From Paraburkholderia sp. ZP32-5 (lineage in GTDB: Bacteria > Pseudomonadota > Gammaproteobacteria > Burkholderiales > Burkholderiaceae): a stretch of DNA of 64,000 bases. The position numbers were made by a program, and so were the translations under genes. The stretch lies in the NCBI RefSeq assembly GCF_021390495.1, contig NZ_JAJEJP010000003.1, positions 1,240,001-1,304,000 on the forward strand, written 5' to 3'. A model generated the notes under the pieces. It did no database searches and was not told where the DNA came from. It saw only the letters and a list, made by a program, of their open reading frames with translations. This document shows, in pieces, positions 52,847 through 61,646 of this stretch (within the stretch, counting starts at the first letter, position 1; each line of letters opens with the position of its first letter).

Positions 52847-53302
52847 CTAGCGCTCCACTTCAATCGTAAGAAACTTGAATCCCTGCGTTGTAACGCGAGA
52901 AGTCTGCCCCGCTGCATTTGTCTTTCCGCTACAGATTTCTTTGCCTTCGGCGAGAATCCTGTATCTCCTATCCGATACAGGGTTGCCGTTGTAATCCTTG
53001 ATGGTGAATCGTTCATCGAACGGGCCTGTCGGTCGATCACGACAGCGGCATCCTTCGATCTCGCCCAACGCCTGCCTCATATCGTGACCGGATGGAAGAG
53101 CCTTAATAGAACCGATTGGGATCAATTCGCCGGTTTTACGGTGCATCGTGCTGGCGGCAGGTACATCGGGAAACGCTTTGAATATGTCGAACGTGACGCG
53201 ACATCTAAAACACTCGCGCCCGTCTGCGCCCTCAAATTGTTCTACGAAGTGATCCTTCATTTCCGCAACTATCTCCGCTGCGGGACGCATCCTCTCGGAC
53301 AT
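52847..53302 (-). CDS. Protein with C-terminal transthyretin-like domain (type VI effector/adaptor-like)
   Basis: 151 residues without a signal peptide. Residues 95-151 (FDERFTIKDYNGNPVSDRRY, then RILAEGKEICSGKTNAAGQT and SRVTT) form the small beta-sandwich pattern D-x-x-G-x-P...Y-x-I...G-x-T-x-x-x-G-x-T. This pattern is common in VgrG C-termini and in effectors delivered by type VI secretion, where TTR domains mediate cargo binding. The N-terminal half is cysteine-containing (CFRCRVTF, CRCRDR) and not recognised. It is the first gene of the island; GGAGAC lies before its ATG. It may load the peptidase encoded four bases downstream onto a secretion spike (inference). No vgrG or PAAR gene is in this window. 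Confidence 0.75.
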   Translation of the reverse strand: MSERMRPAAEIVAEMKDHFVEQFEGADGRECFRCRVTFDIFKAFPDVPAASTMHRKTGELIPIGSIKALPSGHDMRQALGEIEGCRCRDRPTGPFDERFTIKDYNGNPVSDRRYRILAEGKEICSGKTNAAGQTSRVTTQGFKFLTIEVER

Positions 53303-53780
53303 ATTTTGTCTCCTCTCTATCGTGTGGGTACGCGGGAACGTAACGCGGTACCGGCGTACGCGTCTCTAGGAGAGTTCCGAAAAGAGAGAAGCGGCTTTGT
53401 TCTGAATCAAACAGAGCCGTTATCCGGCCAGCGCGGCTCGGTCTATAACAATCGGGGATTTGTGTTACCGGGACTACCCGCCAGGGGGATTACTTGAAGG
53501 AGCCTTGAGCTTTCTGGCGTGGCCATCGATATCGCTTACGGTGTTGTCGTTACCATCGATAGACATTCCGCGTGCGGCCAGCGAGTGCGAGAGCCGCGAC
53601 AAAGTTTTCGCCGCCCGAAAGCCCGGGCCATGCAGCCGCGTCCTATGTCCGCTGAGCCACAGACCAGTCTTGCATGAACCCGGTTGGCGACATGAAGCCG
53701 AGCGCCACGAATAACGACAATCGCGGCGATAAAAAACGTCGACGTATTCAATTAAACGCGAACGCGCCTCAAGCCTCCCC
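53303..53780. other. Intergenic region upstream of the effector-like island
   Basis: About 480 bases. A 10-pair hairpin with one wobble (CGGCTTTGTT at 53392-53401 with AACAGAGCCG at 53410-53419) lies about 90 bases before the first island gene. It may be a leader structure or the end of a lost upstream transcript. A minus-strand frame continuing from inside the sulfatase gene is probably spurious. No vgrG, rhs or PAAR remnant could be recognised. Confidence 0.45.
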
Positions 53781-55352
53781 TCACCACTCCCCAAAAAACA
53801 CCCCCCAATCCTTATGCGTATTCGTATGCATCTCGACACCCGCATCATCAATCGTCACCCGCTGTTTCAGCGAACCATGCCAATCAACCAGCTTCGCATG
53901 CATCCGCGCGCGCACCGCATCATGCGTGCGATCCGCGCCGAGATCGACGAACTCGTCCGGATCCGCTTCGAGGTCGAACAACTGCGGACGATAGTCGAGC
54001 CAGTGCACGTATTTCCACCGCGCATCGCGCACCATCCAGCCGCGACATTCGCCGGGCGCACGCCCGAGCGTCAAACGCGCACCGCGAAAACTGTAGTCGA
54101 GTTCGGAGACCACGTAATTGCGCCAGCCGTCTTCATGCGTTAGCGCACCGCGCATCAGCGGCAGCAGCGATTTACCTTCGATCCGCTCTTCATACGCGGG
54201 CAATCCAAGCGCCGACAGCACGGTGGGTACCACATCGATACACGAGGTGAACCGCGCCTCCGAGGTTCCACGCGTCGCGTTCGCGTCAGGCGACGGATCG
54301 TAGACGATCATCGGCACGCGCTGCACGGTGTCGTAAAACTGCTCCTTCTCACCCAGCCAATGATCGCCGAGAAAATCGCCGTGATCGGCGGTGAACACGA
54401 TCAGCGTATCGTCCCAGCGGTTCAGCTTGTCGAGCGTTTCCCATACGCGACCGAGGTGATCGTCCAACTGCTGAATCAAGCCTTGGTACACAGGCCTCAC
54501 CGTATTCGATACTTCATCGCGCGCGAAGTTGACGCTCTCCTCGTGCTGCCGATAAGCGGCCAGCACCGGATGCGCGTTGTCGAGTTCAGCGCGTTGCCGC
54601 ACCAGCGGCAGGCACTGATCGAGCGAATACATGTCATGGTACGGACGCGGCGCGACATACGGCCAATGCGGCTTCACATACGACAGATGCAGCGCCCACG
54701 GCTCATCGCCCTGCTGTTCGATATAGCGGATCGCCTGATCGGTCATGTACGCGGTTTCGGAGTGCGGCTCCGCGACGCGCGACGGCCAGCGCACATTGCT
54801 CATCTTCCATCCGGAGCGGACTTCGCCGGCGTCGTCTTCGACACTGATCACGTAGTCGGTCCACGGCCGCTCGCTCGCGTAACCGTGCGCGCGCAACCAG
54901 GCGGGATAGCCGCTTTCACTGCCCGGCTCATGATGGCCGTCGTAGCGGTCTAGCTCAACGAACGAGCCCGCCGAAAGCCGCGCGCCGAGTGCACTATCGC
55001 GCGTGATGTCGAACCTCTCCATGCCCGACATATCGGCCCGCACGTGCGTCTTGCCGGCCAGCGCCAGCGAGCGGCCATGCCGGCGCAGGTACTCGCCGAG
55101 CGTGATTTCGCCGATCGATAGCGGCACGCGGTTCCAGTTCGCGCCGTGGCTCGTCATCGTGCGGCCGGTGTAGTACGACATGCGCGACGGCCCGCACACG
55201 CCGGAACTGACGAACGCGTTATCGAACCGCACGCCGCGCGCGGCCAGCGCGTCGATATTGCGCGTGCGCAAATATGGATGCCCGTAGCAGCCGAGGTGAT
55301 CGCGCCTCAACTGGTCGCACATGATGAAAAGCACGTTGCGGATAGCTGTCAT
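53781..55352 (-). CDS. Sulfatase-family hydrolase (arylsulfatase / phosphonate monoester hydrolase type)
   Basis: 523 residues of the alkaline-phosphatase-fold sulfatases. The N-terminal metal site is VLFIMCDQLRRDHLGCYG. The formylglycine signature is VCGPSRMSYYTGR near residue 52, where the cysteine of CGPSR would be converted to formylglycine by a maturase. The second metal site is VFTADHGDFLGDHWLGEKEQ near 325. No signal peptide is present, so it acts in the cytoplasm, as do phosphonate monoester hydrolases and some choline-sulfatase relatives. No formylglycine-generating enzyme is encoded nearby. It is divergent from a MarR regulator. Confidence 0.9.
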   Translation of the reverse strand: MTAIRNVLFIMCDQLRRDHLGCYGHPYLRTRNIDALAARGVRFDNAFVSSGVCGPSRMSYYTGRTMTSHGANWNRVPLSIGEITLGEYLRRHGRSLALAGKTHVRADMSGMERFDITRDSALGARLSAGSFVELDRYDGHHEPGSESGYPAWLRAHGYASERPWTDYVISVEDDAGEVRSGWKMSNVRWPSRVAEPHSETAYMTDQAIRYIEQQGDEPWALHLSYVKPHWPYVAPRPYHDMYSLDQCLPLVRQRAELDNAHPVLAAYRQHEESVNFARDEVSNTVRPVYQGLIQQLDDHLGRVWETLDKLNRWDDTLIVFTADHGDFLGDHWLGEKEQFYDTVQRVPMIVYDPSPDANATRGTSEARFTSCIDVVPTVLSALGLPAYEERIEGKSLLPLMRGALTHEDGWRNYVVSELDYSFRGARLTLGRAPGECRGWMVRDARWKYVHWLDYRPQLFDLEADPDEFVDLGADRTHDAVRARMHAKLVDWHGSLKQRVTIDDAGVEMHTNTHKDWGVFFGEW

Positions 55353-55433
55353 GGGATACCGTCCGGATGGAATCGAAAACGTAAATGCCTTCGATGCTAG
55401 AGAACGGCGGCACGATTGACCTAATCAAACGTA

Positions 55434-55447
55434 TGTGCGGTTGCACA
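55434..55447. promoter_or_regulatory. Short inverted repeat in the sulfatase/marR divergent gap
   Basis: TGTGC-GGTT-GCACA is symmetrical and lies about 40 bases before the marR start in the 136-base divergent region. MarR proteins often bind short dyads between themselves and a divergent target. Evidence is positional only. Confidence 0.35.
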
Positions 55448-55488
55448 ATCGCGCATAATGGCCTTCTACTTTCCCGGACGATCGACCC

Positions 55489-56058
55489 GTGCCGCGCTCA
55501 TCCTCCGCGCCTGCCGCGCCATCCAAGAAGGCCCCCGCGCCCCCAACACCCTCCACGCCGCGCCTGAAACAACCCGGCCATATCGACGAATTCCTGCTGT
55601 ACCGGCTGCACAATCTGACGCGCATCGCGGTTCAGGGCGTCGGGCTGATGTTCCGCCGCGAGATCGGCCTGAGCCGGCGCGACTGGCGCATTCTGGCGTT
55701 CGTGGGCCAATTTCCCGACCTGAGCCTGACGCGGCTGGCGGAACTGACCGGGCTGGATACGGTGATCGCGAGCCGCTGCGTGACGCAGCTCGTCAAACGC
55801 GGCTTGCTGGCCAATACCCGGCTACCGACGAACAAGCGCGTGTCTGCGCTCCGGCTCACCGAGCCAGGCAAGGCGGCCTACGAGCAGGCACATGCGGCCG
55901 GCCGCCAATACAACGTGGAATTCGCCGCCTGTCTGAGCGACGACGAAGCGCGCCAGCTCGAAGTGCTGATGAGCAAGCTCGAAGGCCGCGCTCAGGAACT
56001 AACGCGGCGTGAGATAGAACGCAATGGCGGCACGCAACAGGATTCAGGCGACGCATAG
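55489..56058 (+). CDS. MarR-family transcriptional regulator
   Basis: 189 residues. After a proline/serine-rich N-terminal tail of ~25 residues, the winged helix domain is clear: LSRRDWRILAFVGQFPDLSL, LTRLAELTGLDTVIASRCV, the wing region RLPTNKRVSALRLTEPGKAA, then dimerisation helices. It begins with GTG at 55489 and a weak ribosome binding site; the true start could be further in, since the first residues are low complexity. Divergence from the sulfatase suggests control of that gene. It is convergent with the aldehyde dehydrogenase gene. Confidence 0.87.
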   Translation: MPRSSSAPAAPSKKAPAPPTPSTPRLKQPGHIDEFLLYRLHNLTRIAVQGVGLMFRREIGLSRRDWRILAFVGQFPDLSLTRLAELTGLDTVIASRCVTQLVKRGLLANTRLPTNKRVSALRLTEPGKAAYEQAHAAGRQYNVEFAACLSDDEARQLEVLMSKLEGRAQELTRREIERNGGTQQDSGDA

Positions 56059-56076
56059 CGATTGACGAATAACGGA

Positions 56077-56130
56077 TGACACGGCTCAACAGCCGTGTCA
56101 GTCACAGGACAGCAGCGGGGATCACCCCGC
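56077..56130. terminator. Two hairpins between convergent marR and gabD
   Basis: TGACACGGCT (56077-56086) and AGCCGTGTCA (56091-56100) form a perfect 10-pair stem with a CAAC loop. GCGGGG (56115-56120) and CCCCGC (56125-56130) form a second stem with an ATCA loop. The pair fills the 80-base gap between convergent genes, a typical two-way terminator site although no long T-run is present. Confidence 0.6.
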
Positions 56131-56138
56131 CGCTCCGG

Positions 56139-57617
56139 CTACAAACCACCCTGGCACACATACTTCAGCGACATATAGTCATCGAGCCCATAACGCGACC
56201 CTTCTCGCCCGTAGCCCGATTCCTTGACCCCGCCGAACGGCGCCGCCTCGCTCGAGATCGCGCCTTCGTTGACGCCGACGATGCCCGACTCCAGCAGCCG
56301 CGACACCCGATCGATACGCCGCAGGTCCTGGCTATAGAAATACGCAGCGAGCCCGAACGGTGTCGCGTTGGCTGCTTCGATCGCCTCGGCTTCGTCGTCG
56401 AAACGGAACAGCGGTACCACCGGCCCGAAGGTCTCCTCGCTGAACAGCTGCATGTCCGCGGTCGCATCCGCGAGCACGGTCGGCGCGAAATAGTTGGGCC
56501 CCATCTCGTTCAGACGCTTGCCGCCGGTCAGCACGCGCGCGCCGTGCGCGAGCGCATCGTCGACGTGGCGCGCGATCTTGTCGAGCGCGCGGGCGTTGAT
56601 CATCGGACCGATCTGCGCGGCGTCATCGGTGGCGGGCGCAACTTTCAGCGCGGCAACGCGTGTGGTCAGCAGATCGGCGAAGCGCTCGTACACACCCGCT
56701 TGCACATACACACGATTCGGGCACACACAAGTCTGTCCGCCATTGCGGAATTTCGACACCAGCAGGCCATTCACGGCCGCGTCGAGATCCGCGTCGTCAA
56801 ACACAATAAAGGGCGCATTGCCGCCCAATTCCATCGACAGCTTCTTCAGCGTGCCCGCCGATTCGCGCGCCAAATATTTGCCGACCGCGGTCGAGCCGGT
56901 GAACGAAATCTTGCGCACGCGCGCATCGGCGAGCCAGTCGCCGACAGCCGGCACCGCATGGTCGCGCGACGCGGTGACGATATTGATCACGCCAGCCGGC
57001 ACGCCGGCTTCCTGCGCGAGCCGCACCAGCGCGAGCGCGGTCAGCGGCGTGTCTTCCGCGGGCTTCGCGACGACCGTGCAGCCGGCGGCGAGGGCCGGCG
57101 CAATCTTGCGGGCGATCATCGCCAGCGGGAAATTCCACGGCGTGATCGCGGCGACCACACCGACCGGCTCCTTCACCGCGCTCATCCGCTTGCCGCGCTG
57201 CTGCTGCGGAATGATGTCGCCGTAGATGCGCGACGCCTCTTCGGCAAACCACGCGACGTACGACGCGCCATAAGCGACCTCGCCTCGCCCTTCAGCCAGC
57301 GGCTTACCCTGCTCCAACGAAATCAGCCGCGCGAGATCTTCGCCATTGGCAACGATCGCTTCGTGCCACTTGCGCAGAATCGCCGCGCGCTCCTTCGGCA
57401 ATTTCTCCGCCCAGATCGGGAACGCACGGTACGCGGCATCGGTGGCCGCGCGAGCGTCCTCGGCGCGGCTATCGGGCACGTTGACGATCAGCTTGCCCGT
57501 GGCCGGGTTGTGAACCGCGAATGATTCGCCCGATAGCGCGCGCTGCCATTCTCCATTGATGAAATTGAGCGGAACGAGCAACTCCGGACGAACGAGTGCT
57601 GACTGCAAATCCTTCAT
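56139..57617 (-). CDS. gabD: NAD(P)-dependent succinate-semialdehyde dehydrogenase
   Basis: 492 residues, the usual GabD length. Signature segments are TPWNFPLAMIARKIAPALAA, KISFTGSTAVGKYLARESAG, the general base in MELGGNAPFIVFDDADLDA and the catalytic cysteine in NGGQTCVCPNRVYV. The second cysteine two residues after the nucleophile is the redox-switch position of GabD proteins. The enzyme oxidises succinic semialdehyde to succinate. It is the last gene of the minus-strand run that also encodes an HpaI-type aldolase, whose product can be succinic semialdehyde. The ATG at 57617 is chosen because the family N-terminus begins there. Confidence 0.92.
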   Translation of the reverse strand: MKDLQSALVRPELLVPLNFINGEWQRALSGESFAVHNPATGKLIVNVPDSRAEDARAATDAAYRAFPIWAEKLPKERAAILRKWHEAIVANGEDLARLISLEQGKPLAEGRGEVAYGASYVAWFAEEASRIYGDIIPQQQRGKRMSAVKEPVGVVAAITPWNFPLAMIARKIAPALAAGCTVVAKPAEDTPLTALALVRLAQEAGVPAGVINIVTASRDHAVPAVGDWLADARVRKISFTGSTAVGKYLARESAGTLKKLSMELGGNAPFIVFDDADLDAAVNGLLVSKFRNGGQTCVCPNRVYVQAGVYERFADLLTTRVAALKVAPATDDAAQIGPMINARALDKIARHVDDALAHGARVLTGGKRLNEMGPNYFAPTVLADATADMQLFSEETFGPVVPLFRFDDEAEAIEAANATPFGLAAYFYSQDLRRIDRVSRLLESGIVGVNEGAISSEAAPFGGVKESGYGREGSRYGLDDYMSLKYVCQGGL

Positions 57618-57666
57618 GGCGGATTCCTGAGTGGGAGAGTGGGATGAGGAAAATTCAAAGGAAGAT

Positions 57667-58710
57667 TCATTGCCCCGCGCCTGGTGCCAGGCGATAGATG
57701 CGCGCGGCGGTATCGTGAAACAGCGCGGCTTTCTCGGCGCTCGACGCATGCGCGGCCAGCCGCTTGAACGCGTTCCACAGGATCGCGTAACTGAACATGC
57801 CTTTATCGACCGGGAAATTGCTTTCGAACATGCAGCGCTCGCAGCCGAACAGTTCGATGCAGGTTTCCACATAGCCGCGCCACGCGTCGGCCAGTTGCGC
57901 GGAGGCCGGCGGCATCTCTTCGCGCTCGAAGTTGAAACCGAGCACCGGCATCCCGCCGCCGCCGAGTTTCACGACAATGTTGGGCAGCGCGGCGAGCCGC
58001 CTCATATCGGCGCGCCATGTGTCGAAGGTGGCCTGCATATCGGCCGCATGCGGGCCAGTGCCGACCGGGCCGCCAAAGTGATCGACGATCATCGTCACGC
58101 CAGGGCAGGCGCGCGCCAGGTCGTAAATCTCGCCAAGCTGCGTGTGATACGCCCAGATATCGAGCGATAAACCGAAGCGTTCCAGCGCCGCCACGCCACG
58201 CCGAAACGCGGCATCGGCCATCAGCCCCTGTGGCGGCGACATCGTGCTCGAACGCACTTCAGGGCTCGCATGCCACACGAGCGCATTGCGCACGCCGACG
58301 AGCCGCGGCCCGGCGATGCGCTGCATCGCTTCGAGCACCGGCTCGACCCGATCGCCGAGCGTCAAGTCCGGCCCGGCGACGATGCCCGCGCACGCGCGCG
58401 CATTACCATACAGACCGCTCGCGCCGAATGCCGCCGCGCCGTTGGCGAAATCGACCTCGCCCACCGGCACCATCTCTTCCGGCCCGTCCTTGCGCAACAT
58501 CGCGCGATTCTGGATAAAGACCGTCGCGACGATCCGATGACCGCTGTTCAGATCGTCGTACAGCTCATGAATCAGATAGCGGCTGCCCGCGCGATCCCAC
58601 AGATGATGATGCGGATCGATGATCGGCAACTCGGGTTCGAGGATCGCTTCGCTGCGCAGTGCGAGCCATTCGGGTCGCACTGGCACATGGGGCATCTTGA
58701 CGATGTGCAT
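57667..58710 (-). CDS. Amidohydrolase-family TIM-barrel hydrolase, copy 2
   Basis: 347 residues. The metal site is IIDPHHHLWDRAGSRYLIHE. Further ligands lie in MIVDHFGGPVGTGPHA. The C-terminal CMFESNFPVDKGMFSY is close to that of the amidohydrolase_2 lactonase/decarboxylase branch. It is a paralogue of the protein at 59760-60833 (identical LGGGGMPVLGF and NFPVDKGMFSY segments). The two copies flank a substrate-binding protein gene, so an amidohydrolase/binding-protein unit was duplicated. Such enzymes hydrolyse lactones or decarboxylate aromatic acids; the substrate is unknown. Confidence 0.88.
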   Translation of the reverse strand: MHIVKMPHVPVRPEWLALRSEAILEPELPIIDPHHHLWDRAGSRYLIHELYDDLNSGHRIVATVFIQNRAMLRKDGPEEMVPVGEVDFANGAAAFGASGLYGNARACAGIVAGPDLTLGDRVEPVLEAMQRIAGPRLVGVRNALVWHASPEVRSSTMSPPQGLMADAAFRRGVAALERFGLSLDIWAYHTQLGEIYDLARACPGVTMIVDHFGGPVGTGPHAADMQATFDTWRADMRRLAALPNIVVKLGGGGMPVLGFNFEREEMPPASAQLADAWRGYVETCIELFGCERCMFESNFPVDKGMFSYAILWNAFKRLAAHASSAEKAALFHDTAARIYRLAPGAGQ

Positions 58711-58719
58711 GGCAAGGGC

Positions 58720-59748
58720 CTAATGAGGTGCCGCGTCGACAAAGCGGTTCGTATACGTGGACGGGATATCGATGCGCCCCTTCGCGTTGGCCAGGTCCTT
58801 ATCGAACTTCGACAGGATGTTGAACACGGACACCGGACCAGCCGGATCGAACCTCCCGTCGGTCGAGAAGATCGGATGCGAGTTCTTGTACGCGGCGATA
58901 AACGCCTGGCGGTTGCCGAGCTGATAAGACACCGGCAGCGCGGCGGTCACTTCTTCCGGTGTCGCCGTTTGCAGGAATTTCTGCGCGCGCACGATCGCAT
59001 TGACGACCGCCTGCACCGTATGCGGATTCTTCGCGATGAAATCGGCGGTGGTCAGGATCGCGGCTTCCGGATACTGCGACGTGCCGAGCGCGGCCTTCAC
59101 GCCATCGGCCGTGCGCATATCGGCGACGACGTTCAGATCGTGGCTGTCGGTCAGCATCGTGATGACCGGATCGACGCTGATCAGCCCGTCGATCTGCCCT
59201 TGCCGCACCGCCGCCGCGGCGCCCGCTTCGGCGCCCACGCCGATCACCGAAAAGCTCTTCAGATCGACGCCCGCCTGCGAGGCCAGATAGTCGAGCACCA
59301 GGTTGTTGCTCGAACCCGGCGACGTGACGCCGAGCTTCATGCCGCTCAGGTCCTTCATCGATTTGAATTTCGCCGCGCTCTTGCTCGAAATGCCGAACAC
59401 GTAGCCCGGATAACGCGCCATCAATGCAACCGCAACGACCTTCTGGTTCTTCGCGGCCATCGTCAGCGTATTCGAATACGCGCTGGAACCGAAATCGGCG
59501 GTGCCGCCGAGCATCGATTGCAGCACTTTCGGGCCGCCGGGGAACATGCTGCGTTCGACGTCGAGCCCTTCGTCCTTGAAGTAGCCCTTGCTGATCGCGA
59601 TGTCGACGGGCAGATAGCCCATCACCGCGCCGACGGTGGCGATGTCGATATGCGTTTTCTCCAGCGGCGGCGCGGCTTCGCTGCGCTGTGCGCCCAACAG
59701 GGTGGCCAGCAGCGCGGCCGTGACGACGGCAAGACGAGCTCGATTCAT
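58720..59748 (-). CDS. ABC transporter substrate-binding protein (nitrate/sulfonate/taurine type), copy 2
   Basis: 342 residues with a signal peptide ending near RSEAAPP. The fold is the NMT1/SsuA/TauA-like two-lobed binding protein: DIATVGAVMGYLPVDIAISK, GYFKDEGLDVERSMFPGG, LGGTADFGSSAYSNTLTMA and LGVTSPGSSNNLVLDYLA. It closely parallels the protein at 61647-62678. The ATG follows GGAGACAGGATC. Neither permease nor ATPase is encoded in the window, so the transporter partner is elsewhere. It lies nine bases after the amidohydrolase gene on each side, indicating a single transcript. Confidence 0.9.
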   Translation of the reverse strand: MNRARLAVVTAALLATLLGAQRSEAAPPLEKTHIDIATVGAVMGYLPVDIAISKGYFKDEGLDVERSMFPGGPKVLQSMLGGTADFGSSAYSNTLTMAAKNQKVVAVALMARYPGYVFGISSKSAAKFKSMKDLSGMKLGVTSPGSSNNLVLDYLASQAGVDLKSFSVIGVGAEAGAAAAVRQGQIDGLISVDPVITMLTDSHDLNVVADMRTADGVKAALGTSQYPEAAILTTADFIAKNPHTVQAVVNAIVRAQKFLQTATPEEVTAALPVSYQLGNRQAFIAAYKNSHPIFSTDGRFDPAGPVSVFNILSKFDKDLANAKGRIDIPSTYTNRFVDAAPH

Positions 59749-59759
59749 GATCCTGTCTC

Positions 59760-60833
59760 CTATCCGGCTACTTCGAGCCGGTATGTGGTGGCGGCCGTTT
59801 CGCTGAACAGCGCGCGTTTTTCGTCTTCGGACGCGCTAGCGGCAATTCGCTTGAAAGCGTTCCATAGCACGTGATAACTGAACATTCCCTTATCGACCGG
59901 GAAGTTGCTTTCGAACATGCAGCGGGTCACACCAAACAACTCGATACAGGTCTCGACGTAAGGCGTCAGGATATCGGCGAGCAACTCGGACGCGGGCGGT
60001 AGTTCGTCTCTATCCAGATGAAAGCCGAGTACCGGCATCCCGCCGCCGCCGAGCTTCACGCGCGTATTCGGCAGCGACGCGAGACGCTGCATCGACGCAC
60101 GCCAGTCGGCCAGCATCGCCGTATGCGCGTCCGGCGTCGCTGCGTGACGTCCGACGCCGACCGGGCCGCCGAAGTGGTCGATCACCACAGTCACATCCGG
60201 AATGCGGCGCGCCAGTTCGTAGCATTCGTCGAGTTGCGTGTGATAGGCCCAAACGTCGAGCGCGAGCCCGTAGTCGCTCAGCAGCGCAGCGCCTTGAGCG
60301 AACTTCGGATCGAGCAACATGCCGGCGCTGGTGCGCGCGGTGGTCGACGCGACCGACGCGTCATCGTGCCACGCAATCGAATTGCGAATGCCGCGCAAGC
60401 GGCCGCCCGATATCGCGACCATCGCTTCGAGCACCGGCGCGGCAGCGTCGCCCAACGCGAGGTCGGCCGCGCCAACGATCCCCGCGCAGATCCGCGTGTC
60501 GCCATAGATGCCCGATGCGCCCATCGCCGCCGCGCCGTTCGCGAACTCGACTTCGCCGAGCGTCGCGAACGCCGGATCGCCGTGCGCGCGCAGCATCGAG
60601 CGACTTTGAATAAACACGGTCGCGGCGATGCGGTGGCCGCTCGTCACATCGTCGAGCAGATCGAGCGCGAGGTAACGCGCGCCCGGCCGGTCCCACAAGT
60701 GATGATGTGGATCCACGATCAGCCGCTCCGGCTCGATGATCGCTTCGTTGCGCAGCGCAAGCCATTCGGGCCGCACCGTGGCGTGCGGCGCGGCGGAACC
60801 GGACGCTGCATTGGAGGTGTTGCCGGCAGTCAT
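59760..60833 (-). CDS. Amidohydrolase-family TIM-barrel hydrolase, copy 1
   Basis: 357 residues. VDPHHHLWDRPGARYLALDL, VIDHFGGPVGVGRHAATPDA and CMFESNFPVDKGMFSYHVLW identify the amidohydrolase_2 family and its close relation to the gene at 57667. The N-terminal ~18 residues are serine/alanine-rich and variable. It probably hydrolyses a lactone-like or decarboxylates a related acid feeding the aldolase encoded 14 bases upstream. The start at 60833 is the first ATG before the conserved VRPEWLALRNEAIIEPE segment shared with copy 2. Confidence 0.88.
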   Translation of the reverse strand: MTAGNTSNAASGSAAPHATVRPEWLALRNEAIIEPERLIVDPHHHLWDRPGARYLALDLLDDVTSGHRIAATVFIQSRSMLRAHGDPAFATLGEVEFANGAAAMGASGIYGDTRICAGIVGAADLALGDAAAPVLEAMVAISGGRLRGIRNSIAWHDDASVASTTARTSAGMLLDPKFAQGAALLSDYGLALDVWAYHTQLDECYELARRIPDVTVVIDHFGGPVGVGRHAATPDAHTAMLADWRASMQRLASLPNTRVKLGGGGMPVLGFHLDRDELPPASELLADILTPYVETCIELFGVTRCMFESNFPVDKGMFSYHVLWNAFKRIAASASEDEKRALFSETAATTYRLEVAG

Positions 60834-60847
60834 CGCTGGCACCCCGC

Positions 60848-61621
60848 TTATTGCGACGCGTGTTTGAACCGCTTCACCAGCGCGCGGGTGCCATCGGCAA
60901 GAATCGCGGCATCGGCGCCGACCGCGACGAACATCGTGCCGAGATCGATGAAGCGCTGCGTATCGTCCGCGTTGAACGACACGATGCCCGAGGGTTTGCC
61001 GGCCGCGGCGATGCGGCGCAACGCGTCCTCCACCGCGGCGCGCACTTCGGGGTGAGCGGGATTGCCCGGATGCCCCATCGATGCCGCCAGATCCGACGGC
61101 CCGACGAAAATGCCATCGACGCCCTCCACGGCCGCGATCGCTTCGATCTGCCCCAACGCCGATGCCGTTTCGACCTGCACCAGCAGGCACATTTCATCTT
61201 TGGCCTTCGCGATGTAGTCGCTGCGCGAGCCGTACCCGGACGCACGCGCCATCCGCGCGCCGACACCGCGAATGCCGTGCGGCGGATAACGCGTCATCGA
61301 CACCAGCTCGCGCGCCTGCTCCGCCGTATCGACCATCGGCACCAGCAACGAGCGCGCGCCCGCATCGAGCAACTGCTTGATCAGCCATGCCTCGCCGATC
61401 GGCGGACGCACCACCGGCTCGACGCCAAACGCGGCCAGCGTCTGCATCTGCGACAGGATCGTGCGCAGGTCGTTCGGCGCGTGCTCGCCATCGATCAGAA
61501 ACCAGTCGAAGCCGGCGGTCGCGCAGATTTCGGCGGCGACGCTATCGGCCATACTCAGCCACAAACCGATCTGCCGCTGGCGTGCCGCGATCGCGGTCTT
61601 GAATGCGTTCGGATGCTGCAT
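60848..61621 (-). CDS. HpcH/HpaI-family class II pyruvate aldolase
   Basis: 257 residues. Key segments are GFDWFLIDGEHAPNDLRTIL, the substrate arginine in VEPVVRPPIGEAWLIKQLLD, VETASALGQIEAIAAVEGVD with the metal glutamate, and GIFVGPSDLAASMG with the metal aspartate. HpaI cleaves 4-hydroxy-2-oxoheptane-1,7-dioate to pyruvate and succinic semialdehyde; relatives act on 2-keto-3-deoxy-rhamnonate or 2-keto-3-deoxy-glucarate. A succinate-semialdehyde dehydrogenase in the same run favours an HpaI-like reaction (inference). The ATG follows TGGAGACG. Confidence 0.92.
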   Translation of the reverse strand: MQHPNAFKTAIAARQRQIGLWLSMADSVAAEICATAGFDWFLIDGEHAPNDLRTILSQMQTLAAFGVEPVVRPPIGEAWLIKQLLDAGARSLLVPMVDTAEQARELVSMTRYPPHGIRGVGARMARASGYGSRSDYIAKAKDEMCLLVQVETASALGQIEAIAAVEGVDGIFVGPSDLAASMGHPGNPAHPEVRAAVEDALRRIAAAGKPSGIVSFNADDTQRFIDLGTMFVAVGADAAILADGTRALVKRFKHASQ

Positions 61622-61646
61622 GTCGAATCGTCTCCAGATGGATGAA

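Noticed and set aside
53474..53851. Minus-strand frame of about 125 codons ending in a short polar stretch (DGNDNTVSDIDGHARKLKAP)
   Set aside because: It overlaps the sulfatase 3' end in another frame, has no good ribosome binding site and shows no family motif. A remnant of an upstream effector gene cannot be excluded.
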